The translations under genes and the position numbers were made by a program. Of a DNA stretch of 11,911 bases, positions 1 to 4,866 are shown piece by piece. This stretch comes from an uncultured Oscillospiraceae bacterium (GTDB lineage Bacteria; Bacillota; Clostridia; Oscillospirales; Oscillospiraceae). The stretch is from positions 1 through 11,911 of the forward strand of contig CAJUCB010000063.1 of the NCBI GenBank assembly GCA_910584805.1, given 5' to 3'. Numbering within the stretch: position 1 is the stretch's first letter; each line of letters starts with the position of its first letter. Under the pieces are notes generated by a model, which was not told where the DNA came from, did no database searches, and saw only the letters and a list, made by a program, of their open reading frames with translations.

Positions 1-284
1 CCGTTGACCATTTTCAAAATCCGCTCCACCTCGCCGCCGAAGTCGGCGTGGCCGGGGGTGTCCACGATGTTGATTTTCACGTCGCCATACTGGATGGCGG
101 TATTTTTGGCCAAAATGGTAATGCCCCGCTCCCGTTCCAGGTCGCCGGAGTCCATGACCCGGTCCTTGACCTCCTGGTTTTCCCGGAACGCCCCGCCTTG
201 CTTGAGCATTTCGTCCACCAGGGTGGTTTTGCCGTGGTCGACGTGGGCAATGATTGCAACGTTTCTTAAAGCTGTGTTCTGCAC
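1..284 (-). CDS. typA: Translational GTPase TypA/BipA, N-terminal fragment
   Basis: Partial gene: about 94 N-terminal residues are present and the rest lies beyond base 1. The product is a ribosome-binding GTPase of the EF-G/LepA family, cytosolic, linked in other bacteria to ribosome assembly and stress or cold adaptation. The translation begins MQNTALRNVAIIAHVDHGKT, with the P-loop (AHVDHGKT), then switch I ending RERGITI, then the G3 motif DTPGHADF, in the order and spacing usual for TypA. The start is the GTG at 284-282, preceded by an AGAGGTG ribosome site about 8 nt upstream; an upstream in-phase start is not needed for the conserved N-terminus. It has its own sigma-A promoter at 332-360 and is separated from the next minus-strand gene by a strong hairpin, so it is an independent transcription unit. 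Confidence 0.95.
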   Translation of the reverse strand, partial: MQNTALRNVAIIAHVDHGKTTLVDEMLKQGGAFRENQEVKDRVMDSGDLERERGITILAKNTAIQYGDVKINIVDTPGHADFGGEVERILKMVN

Positions 285-331
285 TGGGCTGCACCTCTAT
301 TGTAAAATTTTTTGTAGACAGTTGACAGTAT

Positions 332-360
332 ATTATACTGGAATCCCAAGCCGATTGCAA
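332..360 (-). promoter_or_regulatory. sigma-A promoter of typA
   Basis: Read on the minus strand, TTGCAA (360-355) is followed after exactly 17 nt by a consensus TATAAT (337-332). The start of transcription would fall near 325, giving a leader of about 40 nt. The -10 box overlaps an odd palindrome, CAGTATA-T-TATACTG (326-340). Confidence 0.7.
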
Positions 361-379
361 GGTTAATTTCCCCCAAAAT

Positions 380-419
380 CCCACTAGGGCCGCTGCCTGT
401 TTGCAGCGGCCCTAGTGGG
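380..419 (-). terminator. Rho-independent terminator of the ECF sigma operon
   Basis: A perfect 17-bp inverted repeat (380-396 with 403-419) has a 6-nt loop. It lies just beyond the stop codon of the small exported protein gene. On the minus strand the stem is followed by ATTTTGG, a short T run, so it should end the minus-strand operon and insulate typA. On the plus strand no T run follows. Confidence 0.75.
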
Positions 420-432
420 GAGTTGGAAGAAG

Positions 433-855
433 TTATTTCGCTCTCGCGACGTTGGTGGTGATATTGCGGCTGTCGCTTTCGCCGCCAGCAGTAGCGCCGA
501 GGGAGACAACAGCGTAATAAGAAGTGCCGGGGGTACCCTTGTAGGTGTAGCTACCGGTTTTTCTGGATACTCCGCTGGCCATAAGGCCGTTGGACGTAGA
601 ACCGTATATTGTAGTTACATAAGTACCATTGGATTTGTAAATGGTGATGATAGAAGCGCCAATCAGGCTTGCGGATTTACTTGCAGTTGCAGAAAAGTTG
701 ATTCGGACTTCACCGGAATTTTGACCTGTAGAGGCAGTGGCGTGTGTAGATGCCAGAGAAAGACTGGCATAAGGTTCTGTATCTGTTGCGAGGGCACTGC
801 CGCAGCAGGAGAGAATCATAATACAGGCTAAAAAACTGGAAAATAGTTTCTTCAA
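433..855 (-). CDS. Small exported protein of unknown function, last gene of ECF operon
   Basis: 140 aa. Residues 1-23 form a Sec signal peptide: two lysines, a hydrophobic core, and ALA just before the predicted cleavage, so the mature protein would begin TDTEPYAS. The mature part (about 117 aa) is Ser/Thr/Gly/Ala-rich and looks all-beta. It ends with a pattern GTPGTSYYAVVSLGATAGGE followed by SDSRN. In general form (a Gly-rich turn, YYA, an alternating strand, then G-x-DSR) this resembles small exported proteins common in gut Clostridia, but I cannot name a family. The start is the TTG at 855-853, because GGAGG (868-864) lies 8 nt upstream; that GGAGG sits inside the last codons of the anti-sigma gene, whose stop ends at 860, so translation is probably coupled. 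Two cysteines (17, 18) lie in the signal peptide and the lipobox match is poor, so a lipoprotein is less likely. It is probably a target of the local sigma factor. Confidence 0.8.
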   Translation of the reverse strand: MKKLFSSFLACIMILSCCGSALATDTEPYASLSLASTHATASTGQNSGEVRINFSATASKSASLIGASIITIYKSNGTYVTTIYGSTSNGLMASGVSRKTGSYTYKGTPGTSYYAVVSLGATAGGESDSRNITTNVARAK

Positions 856-859
856 AATA

Positions 860-1771
860 TTAACCTCCAATTGAGTCTATAACACCTTTGATTTCATCTG
901 TTGTGAGTTGGCCAGCGATTGTTAAAACGATTCTTCCATCGGACCATACCGCTGTAAATGTATCAAGATTAGACATGATATAGAAACTACGGTCGTTACT
1001 TTGGTATGTTTCTATGGGGAAATCATCTTTTTCATACTCCGTTAAAAACCAGTTAGAGTTATAGTATACTTCTACAGTAACAGAAAAGGATTTGTTGGTC
1101 TCCTTATTTTCATATTCGCAGATTACATAGTCAAGTTCATCTTTAACACCTTCGTGTCTGATGTCGCGAACGGCAAATCCTTCTGGACACCAAGTGGGTG
1201 CCAATTCTAAATACACACCCATAGTATTGATTTCAGCTTGAAATTCCATGCTGGCCCTTGTTTGTTCAGAGGTAGAAGTGTTCTCCGGAAGCTGAAAATG
1301 AAAGACATTATTCGTCCAGTAACCCATCAGCCCATAGAAATCAACCCCTGCCGCCTGAACGACGGTGATGGAACTGAATGTTACGAGCAAGGTCGCAACG
1401 GCCACCCTCACTGTTTTGGGAATTCTGCGCCACCGGCCGCCGGAGCGGATAGGCGCAACCCTCTCTTTTCTCGCCTCCCTTTCTTGTTCCTGCGCACGGA
1501 GGTCTTCCTCAAGGAGCCTGTCGAGTTCTTCTTTGTCCCCGTAAAGCTCCACGCCCCTCATTTCAGGGGTGTTATAATAAGTTTGGAATTCCTCCCACGC
1601 TTTGTCCACATCGGGCAATGTCCCCTTGTTCTTCTCTCTCTCTTTCAACACCTCCATAACTTGAAGGAGCACGGCTTCCGTTTCCTGCCTGGAATGCGCC
1701 AAGCTTAGCCGCAATATGGTTTCCAATTGCTCTGTGGTAAATTGCTGGAAATAAGCGTTCTCCTCCCTCAT
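860..1771 (-). CDS. Membrane anti-sigma factor-like protein with DUF4367-like outer domain
   Basis: 303 aa. Residues 1-118 are hydrophilic, charged and probably helical, consistent with a cytoplasmic sigma-binding part. Residues 121-141 form one membrane segment preceded by a basic stretch (GGRWRRIPKTVR). Residues 142-303 would be outside the membrane. The C-terminal pattern, a strand pair with TAVWSDGRIVLTIAG and then a short final helix (TTDEIKGVIDSI), is like DUF4367, a domain found at the end of clostridial anti-sigma proteins. No HxxxCxxC zinc motif is seen in the N-terminal part. The start is the ATG at 1771, because AGAGGTG lies about 6 nt upstream; the in-frame ATG at 1789 has no such site. 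Family knowledge: such proteins hold an ECF sigma factor at the membrane until a signal releases it. Position directly downstream of a sigma gene, with its own putative ECF promoter (1795-1822), supports this role. Confidence 0.8.
   Translation of the reverse strand: MREENAYFQQFTTEQLETILRLSLAHSRQETEAVLLQVMEVLKEREKNKGTLPDVDKAWEEFQTYYNTPEMRGVELYGDKEELDRLLEEDLRAQEQEREARKERVAPIRSGGRWRRIPKTVRVAVATLLVTFSSITVVQAAGVDFYGLMGYWTNNVFHFQLPENTSTSEQTRASMEFQAEINTMGVYLELAPTWCPEGFAVRDIRHEGVKDELDYVICEYENKETNKSFSVTVEVYYNSNWFLTEYEKDDFPIETYQSNDRSFYIMSNLDTFTAVWSDGRIVLTIAGQLTTDEIKGVIDSIGG
864..868 (-). promoter_or_regulatory. Ribosome binding site that fixes a TTG start
   Basis: GGAGG (868-864) overlaps the final Gly-Gly codons of the anti-sigma gene and lies 8 nt before TTG 855-853. 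It argues against the longer reading from the TTG at 870, where this same sequence would be coding. Confidence 0.7.
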
Positions 1772-1794
1772 AAATATCACCTCTTCCATGTAAT

Positions 1795-1822
1795 TATTCC
1801 GTCAGAACACAAAAAGTGGACA
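1795..1822 (-). promoter_or_regulatory. Putative ECF sigma promoter, copy B, before the anti-sigma gene
   Basis: Read on the minus strand, TGTCCACTTTTTG (1822-1810) is followed by CTG (1805-1803) and GGAATA (1800-1795). The same elements at the same distances occur on the plus strand at 2483-2510. If TGTCCA is the -35 and GGAATA the -10, the spacer is 16 nt and transcription would begin near 1788, leaving a short leader with the AGAGGTG site of the anti-sigma gene. The assignment to the neighbouring sigma factor is inference. Confidence 0.5.
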
Positions 1823-1838
1823 GTTTTTTATGGACTTT

Positions 1839-2381
1839 TTATTTTTCGTCATTTCCTTTTAATTTTTCTAAAATATCAGGGAGCTTTTTGTGTAGTTTTT
1901 GCTTGATCCTCTGCCGTTTCTTCTTGGTGCCATAGACAGAAAGCTGAAACTCCTGGGCCAGCTCCAAGTGGCTGGCCCCGTCCAACACCTGGCGAATGAG
2001 AAAACGGAACTCGTCCTGAGACAATGCCTGATGAACCCGCTTCAATTCCCCGCCCCAATCCTCATCCACCTGGGACAAGGCCTGGTCCAGCCCCCCAGGC
2101 TCCGGGGTATCAGGCAGGCTATAGGAGAGAAAGACCGCGTTATCCCTGGCGCGGAGGGCAGAGCACTTCAGCACCTTATTGTGCAGTGTTGCCATGAGCC
2201 AGAGCTCTGGCCGCGGATGGGCCATCACCTCGTCCAGGCGGTGGATCAGGGCAAGAAAGCAGTCCTGCACCACATCCTCAGCCAACGCGGCATTACGCAG
2301 CGCACTTCTAGCATAAAGAAACATAGTTTGGAACTGCTGTTCAAACAGTGTTTTTACAAACGAGTCTTGCTCAGGAGTCAT
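1839..2381 (-). CDS. ECF-type (extracytoplasmic function) RNA polymerase sigma factor
   Basis: 180 aa, the usual size for ECF sigma factors that keep only regions 2 and 4. Region 2 lies about residues 12-80, with the helix FLYARSALRNAALAEDVVQD that matches region 2.1-2.2, followed by LWLMATLHNKVLKCSALRAR (regions 2.3-2.4). Region 4 is about residues 113-168; the helix-turn-helix is GASHLELAQEFQLSVYGTKK, followed by a basic recognition helix KRQRIKQKLHKKL. It is divergent: the second HTH helix has SVYGTKKK where many relatives have a Thr-Val-Lys-x-Arg pattern. The start is the ATG at 2381, with AAAGGGG 8 nt upstream; the ATG at 2387 is too close to that site, and the longer reading to 2450 begins upstream of the predicted transcription start. 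The gene is first in an operon with an anti-sigma-like membrane protein and an exported protein. I cannot assign a numbered ECF group. Confidence 0.85.
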   Translation of the reverse strand: MTPEQDSFVKTLFEQQFQTMFLYARSALRNAALAEDVVQDCFLALIHRLDEVMAHPRPELWLMATLHNKVLKCSALRARDNAVFLSYSLPDTPEPGGLDQALSQVDEDWGGELKRVHQALSQDEFRFLIRQVLDGASHLELAQEFQLSVYGTKKKRQRIKQKLHKKLPDILEKLKGNDEK

Positions 2382-2411
2382 TCTCATTTCCCCTTTCTCG
2401 CTTTTTTTGAC

Positions 2412-2420
2412 AGTATACCA
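2412..2420 (-). promoter_or_regulatory. Extended -10 promoter of the sigma operon
   Basis: On the minus strand TGG precedes TATACT (2417-2412), the TGn extension of a sigma-A -10 box. The hexamer 17 nt upstream (GTGCAA) is a poor -35, which is typical of extended -10 promoters. Transcription would start near 2405, about 24 nt before the ATG at 2381, leaving room for the AAAGGGG ribosome site. Confidence 0.5.
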
Positions 2421-2482
2421 TAATGTTGTAGGTTTTGCACTACCATTCAATCCAAAAATTTTTCAGGAATTTTGAAAAAAAG

Positions 2483-2510
2483 TGTCCACTTTTTGCCCGC
2501 TGGAGGAATA
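2483..2510 (+). promoter_or_regulatory. Putative ECF sigma promoter, copy A, before the 322-aa exported protein
   Basis: TGTCCACTTTTTG (2483-2495) with CTG at 2500-2502 and GGAATA at 2505-2510, the same elements and spacing as the inverted copy at 1822-1795. The left part is also the right arm of a palindrome, AAAAAGTG-TC-CACTTTTT (2477-2494). Transcription starting near 2517 would leave an untranslated leader of about 110 nt before the gene at 2629. No sigma-A -35 stands at the right distance from the TATATAG that follows. Confidence 0.5.
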
Positions 2511-2570
2511 TATAGTCAGAAGCTTCAATCAAGGGTGCCCGTTTAGCAGCGGGCGAGAGGAGGGTTGCAA

Positions 2571-2591
2571 ATGAAGAAAATGATAGGGTAG
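2571..2591 (+). CDS. Possible 6-aa leader peptide upstream of the exported protein gene
   Basis: ATG AAG AAA ATG ATA GGG TAG encodes MKKMIG. A strong purine-rich ribosome site, GAGAGGAGGG (2555-2564), lies about 6 nt upstream, at least as good as that of the real gene 38 nt further on. It lies within the predicted leader of the transcript from copy A. It may be a leader peptide, or a remnant of a duplicated start (the next gene also begins MKK). Nothing shows that it is translated. Confidence 0.3.
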   Translation: MKKMIG

Positions 2592-2628
2592 GAAACAAAA
2601 GATTTGGATTTCATGAGGAGGTTTTATC

Positions 2629-3597
2629 ATGAAAAAGTTTTTGTGCGTTACTCTTTGTTTAACTATGATTTTTGCTATATCCGCTACCGCTTTTGCTGCT
2701 TATGATGAGCCGCAGGTTTCCTCTGAAGAGTATATCTTTGAACCTACACCCGATTATACTGATGAAGAAATCTCCGAACTGCTTAAAAATTCACCGGATG
2801 CTGTGACATATTCCGAATATGACCTTTTCCTTCAGCGGCAGAACGAAGCAAAACAAGTATTAAAGTCTCCCCGGTCTACTGCGGCAGAAAAGGTGAAGGC
2901 AGAACAAATTCTTTCGGAAAATCTCTACGACGAGGTATATGAGCTTCAAAAAGCCACCGATGCGGAATTGCAGGACCGCGGCTTCGAGCCGGATAGAATC
3001 AACATTATTCGAAATTTCAACGGAACCTCTGCGGAACTGCAGGCACTCGCTGCTAAATGCACTGTAAGCGGAACCCCCAAATATACAAATAACGCAAGTG
3101 GGCGCTGGGCCAAAATCACATTTTATTTCCAATGGGATAAATCTCCTATTTATAATTCCAGAGATGCTATGGTAGCTGGGTCAAGCGCAGGATTCTTGGT
3201 GCAGAATGTCGTCGACTCGAAGTGTAGTATAAACTATAAAGGAACCAAAAATGGCACAACTGGTAGTTATACGAATACGTATAATTACAATTCGTTGAAA
3301 GCAAATCCTTTTAGCGGCGGCTTAATTGCGGGCTTTAGTTACCCTGCTATAGAAAATCGGGTGATTTCTGGAACAGATTACATTTGTTATTCGGTGTCAG
3401 GCTCAGCAGTTATCGTATTTAAGAGCGTAGATACAAAGCAAGTTTCTTTGTCATACGGAAACGCACATGCAAAGAAATCTATTTCCCCCAACGTCGGAAT
3501 AAGCTTTGCTTCATCGGGTATTAGCGGAGGCCTTGGTTTTGGACTAAGCGATGGATATGATGTTGTAGCTAAAGTCTGTAATTCGTATACATTTTAA
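2629..3597 (+). CDS. Exported protein of unknown function, probable ECF regulon member
   Basis: 322 aa. Residues 1-23 are a classical signal peptide (MKK, long hydrophobic stretch, AFA before the cleavage site). Residues 30-130 are acidic and helix-rich, with DEEISELLKNSPDAVTYSEY and an Ala/Glu/Gln/Lys-rich helix near residues 70-110. Residues 140-322 look beta-rich, with many Ser/Gly/Tyr/Asn, an NYKGTKNGTTGSYTNTYNYN tract and a Gly-rich end containing GISGGLGFGLSDGYD. There is no lipobox, LPxTG, SLH repeat or second membrane segment, so it is probably released or held non-covalently outside the cell. No catalytic motif is recognised. The start is set by GAGGAGG (2615-2621), 7 nt before the ATG. 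It is transcribed away from the sigma operon and carries a copy of the same promoter motif, so I infer that it is made when the sigma factor is active. Confidence 0.8.
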   Translation: MKKFLCVTLCLTMIFAISATAFAAYDEPQVSSEEYIFEPTPDYTDEEISELLKNSPDAVTYSEYDLFLQRQNEAKQVLKSPRSTAAEKVKAEQILSENLYDEVYELQKATDAELQDRGFEPDRINIIRNFNGTSAELQALAAKCTVSGTPKYTNNASGRWAKITFYFQWDKSPIYNSRDAMVAGSSAGFLVQNVVDSKCSINYKGTKNGTTGSYTNTYNYNSLKANPFSGGLIAGFSYPAIENRVISGTDYICYSVSGSAVIVFKSVDTKQVSLSYGNAHAKKSISPNVGISFASSGISGGLGFGLSDGYDVVAKVCNSYTF

Positions 3598-3628
3598 ATA
3601 CTCTAAATATATTTCAGTAATTTGTAAA

Positions 3629-3683
3629 TGAACTGAAAAAGACAGTTCACCTTCAATATCCAAATTGGGGGTGAACTGTTGTC
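3629..3683 (+). terminator. Competing hairpins after the exported protein gene
   Basis: Three related segments lie in a row: TGAACTG (3629-3635), CAGTTCA (3643-3649) and TGAACTG (3672-3678). The middle arm can pair with the first (7 bp, 7-nt loop) or with the third; the second pairing extends to 10 perfect bp (3642-3651 with 3670-3679, 18-nt loop). The two hairpins exclude each other. No T run follows either, so a simple Rho-independent terminator is not certain; they may mark the transcript end or protect it. Confidence 0.45.
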
Positions 3684-3696
3684 AATCGAAACAGAC

Positions 3697-3730
3697 GCGG
3701 GGGGTGACGGGCACATCGCCCCCTACGAGG
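3697..3730. repeat. Degenerate copy of GC-rich palindromic (REP-like) repeat
   Basis: The right half (3709-3729) is identical over 21 nt to 3990-4010, including the loop and the arm ATCGCCCCCTACG. The left arm (CGCGGGGGGTGAC) has drifted from the intact copy's CGTAGGGGGCGAT, so the hairpin is imperfect. Confidence 0.7.
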
Positions 3731-3790
3731 GCTAAAGAGGAAAATCGCTTTATTTTCATGAATTTATTTTAAGAAAGGCAGGGTTCAAAG

Positions 3791-3943
3791 ATGGATATAA
3801 CCGCAGCACTCCTTTTGCTTCCAGGGCCCTTTCTTTGGGCTTGCTTGATTAGAAAAGCCGCAAAGGATATTTTTCCGACGGTAGAATGTTGGTTGCTTGT
3901 TGCCCAACATTTATTGCTGTATTTTATTTTCATTAATTGGTGA
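3791..3943 (+). CDS. Possible small membrane protein, 50 aa
   Basis: An open frame from ATG 3791 to TGA 3941-3943. It has two hydrophobic stretches, residues 3-20 (ITAALLLLPGPFLWACLI) and about 33-50 (ending LLLYFIFINW), joined by a charged link RKAAKDIFPTVE: a helical hairpin with the loop probably inside. A GGCAGGG element lies 8 nt before the ATG, a moderate ribosome site. No homologue is recognised. It sits alone between two palindromic repeats. Chance hydrophobic frames occur in AT-rich DNA, so this is a candidate, not a firm gene. Confidence 0.35.
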   Translation: MDITAALLLLPGPFLWACLIRKAAKDIFPTVECWLLVAQHLLLYFIFINW

Positions 3944-3976
3944 ACAAGAGGTCGAATGAGGCTTGCGCCGGGGCTC

Positions 3977-4008
3977 CGTAGGGGGCGATGGGCACATCGC
4001 CCCCTACG
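3977..4008. repeat. Intact GC-rich palindromic (REP-like) repeat
   Basis: A perfect 13-bp inverted repeat, CGTAGGGGGCGAT (3977-3989) and ATCGCCCCCTACG (3996-4008), with the loop GGGCAC. Preceded by GGGGCTC and followed by AG. It is far more GC-rich than its surroundings. Such intergenic palindromes, scattered in many copies, are common in genomes of this kind; multi-copy status cannot be shown from this window beyond the second copy at 3697-3730. Confidence 0.75.
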
Positions 4009-4096
4009 AGTGTTCCACAAAAAAATAGGTAAATTTTCCTCCAGTTTTCCTGTCTATATAGATAGAGGCGATTCGCCCAATGGAAAGGAGCAAAAA

Positions 4097-4633
4097 ATGA
4101 AACAGAAAAAAATCATCTTGACAGGTGCGCTGGTGTTGGCGCTGTGTTTGTGCCTTACCGCCTGTGCAGGAAAAAGGGACAGCCTTGGTGTAATCAGCAA
4201 TCAGGAAACAGGTGTGAAGCTCACGTTAGGCATGACCCGCGAAGAAGTGGAAGCCGCGCTAAGTCCGGAGGAAAACGCGGAACGACCGGAAGAGGCGTGT
4301 CAATTATGGACAACAAATTATGGAAAGGGTGAGGACGGGGTCCAGGTTGCCTACGATTGGGAGGCAGATACCGTCGTGCAGTTGGCTTTTGGAAAAGACC
4401 AGACCCACTGGGTTTTGGACGATGTGGTGCCGTTGGGGGCGGCGCAAAAGGAAATTGAAAAACATTATGGCGCACCCACCTTTTTGAATCAAGAAGGCAA
4501 TCCGTCTTTGACCTACAACTACAATGTTGATGGGGTTCAGACAGACGGAAGCGATACAGATATGATTTTGAGCTTTATGTTAGATAAAGAAGAAAACCTC
4601 AATTATCTTGTTGTACTGCGCGAAGCCGGATGA
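4097..4633 (+). CDS. Lipoprotein with two BamE/SmpA-like motifs
   Basis: 178 aa. Residues 1-22 are a lipoprotein signal peptide with the lipobox LTAC; Cys23 would be lipid-modified and anchor the protein on the outer face of the membrane. Two similar elements follow. One is LGMTREEVEAALSPEE (about 44-59); the other is PLGAAQKEIEKHYGAP (about 112-127). Each has the Gly-x-Thr/Ala-x-x-Glu-Val/Ile-x-x helix start that is typical of small BamE/SmpA-like folds in lipoproteins of Firmicutes. Between them lies a strand-rich segment with Tyr/Trp/Val. No enzyme motif is visible and the function is unknown. The start is fixed by AAGGAG (4085-4090), 6 nt before the ATG; the longer frame to 3956 would read through the palindromic repeat. 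It has its own terminator at 4655-4683 and no clear operon partner. Confidence 0.8.
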   Translation: MKQKKIILTGALVLALCLCLTACAGKRDSLGVISNQETGVKLTLGMTREEVEAALSPEENAERPEEACQLWTTNYGKGEDGVQVAYDWEADTVVQLAFGKDQTHWVLDDVVPLGAAQKEIEKHYGAPTFLNQEGNPSLTYNYNVDGVQTDGSDTDMILSFMLDKEENLNYLVVLREAG

Positions 4634-4654
4634 AGCTTGCGTTGAGGGGCAGAA

Positions 4655-4683
4655 AAAAGCCTCCCTCAGAGAGGGAGCCTTTT
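4655..4683 (+). terminator. Rho-independent terminator of the lipoprotein gene
   Basis: Stem CTCCCTC (4661-4667) with GAGGGAG (4671-4677), 3-nt loop, continued past one C-C mismatch by AAAAG with CTTTT (4655-4659 with 4679-4683). The stem begins about 20 nt after the stop codon and ends in a T run. Confidence 0.8.
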
Positions 4684-4779
4684 GGCGGGGGGCCGTGGGC
4701 CTTATCCTGTCAATCCCCTTCACTGCATGGCTGCTTTCCCGTATCCCGAACCATCTGAACAGCAGCGCACAATAAAGCA

Positions 4780-4817
4780 AGCGCCTTGGTGGTAGTGTTC
4801 ACCAAGGCGCTATTTTT
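4780..4817. terminator. Strong hairpin with T run, probably bidirectional
   Basis: A perfect 12-bp stem, AGCGCCTTGGTG (4780-4791) with CACCAAGGCGCT (4800-4811), and an 8-nt loop, followed on the plus strand by ATTTTTC. On the minus strand TTGCTTTATTG follows, so it may also stop transcription from cls. It separates the lipoprotein side from the core operon. Confidence 0.75.
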
Positions 4818-4824
4818 CATTTTA

Positions 4825-4855
4825 ACAACCCCCGGACATATCGTCCGGGGGTTGT
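4825..4855 (-). terminator. Hairpin just after cls
   Basis: A perfect 13-bp stem, ACAACCCCCGGAC (4825-4837) with GTCCGGGGGTTGT (4843-4855), 5-nt loop. It begins 12 nt after the cls stop codon on the minus strand. The run after it (TTAAAATG) is a poor U tract, so it may act together with the hairpin at 4780-4811. Confidence 0.55.
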
Positions 4856-4866
4856 CGATTCCATTC

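Larger units (their letters stand above)
3598..4096. other. Gene-poor stretch between the exported protein and the lipoprotein
   Basis: This 499-bp interval holds the competing hairpins (3629-3683), two copies of a GC-rich palindromic repeat (3697-3730 and 3977-4008) and a possible 50-aa membrane protein (3791-3943). A 10-bp palindrome TCTATATAGA at 4053-4062 lies upstream of the lipoprotein gene and could hold its -10 region, but no convincing -35 is seen. The minus-strand reading across 3769-4020 is rich in Arg/Pro through the repeat and is not credible as a gene. Confidence 0.6.

Noticed and set aside
322..327. Consensus TTGACA on the plus strand as a promoter -35
   Set aside because: No -10 box stands 16-18 nt downstream (345-350 reads CCCAAG) and no plus-strand gene follows; the sequence is explained by the minus-strand -10 region of typA.
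790..820. Lipobox in the signal peptide of the 140-aa exported protein (ILSC, C17)
   Set aside because: The -2 Leu is a poor lipobox match, and an ALA signal peptidase I site follows after a normal-length hydrophobic core.
415..831. 138-aa open frame on the plus strand
   Set aside because: Antisense of the small exported protein, which has a signal peptide, ribosome site and terminator on the minus strand; the plus frame also starts inside the terminator hairpin.
1238..1708. 156-aa open frame on the plus strand
   Set aside because: Lies entirely inside the anti-sigma gene, has no ribosome site, and its composition follows the antisense of that gene.
1801..1845. Terminator between the sigma and anti-sigma genes (AAAAAGT/ACTTTTT, 1811-1840)
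   Set aside because: Only 7 A-T dominated pairs with a 16-nt loop; too weak, and the sequence is better explained by the repeated TGTCCACTTTTTG element.
4580..4780. 66-aa minus-strand open frame between the terminators
   Set aside because: It runs through the lipoprotein terminator and gene end, has no ribosome site and no recognisable protein pattern.
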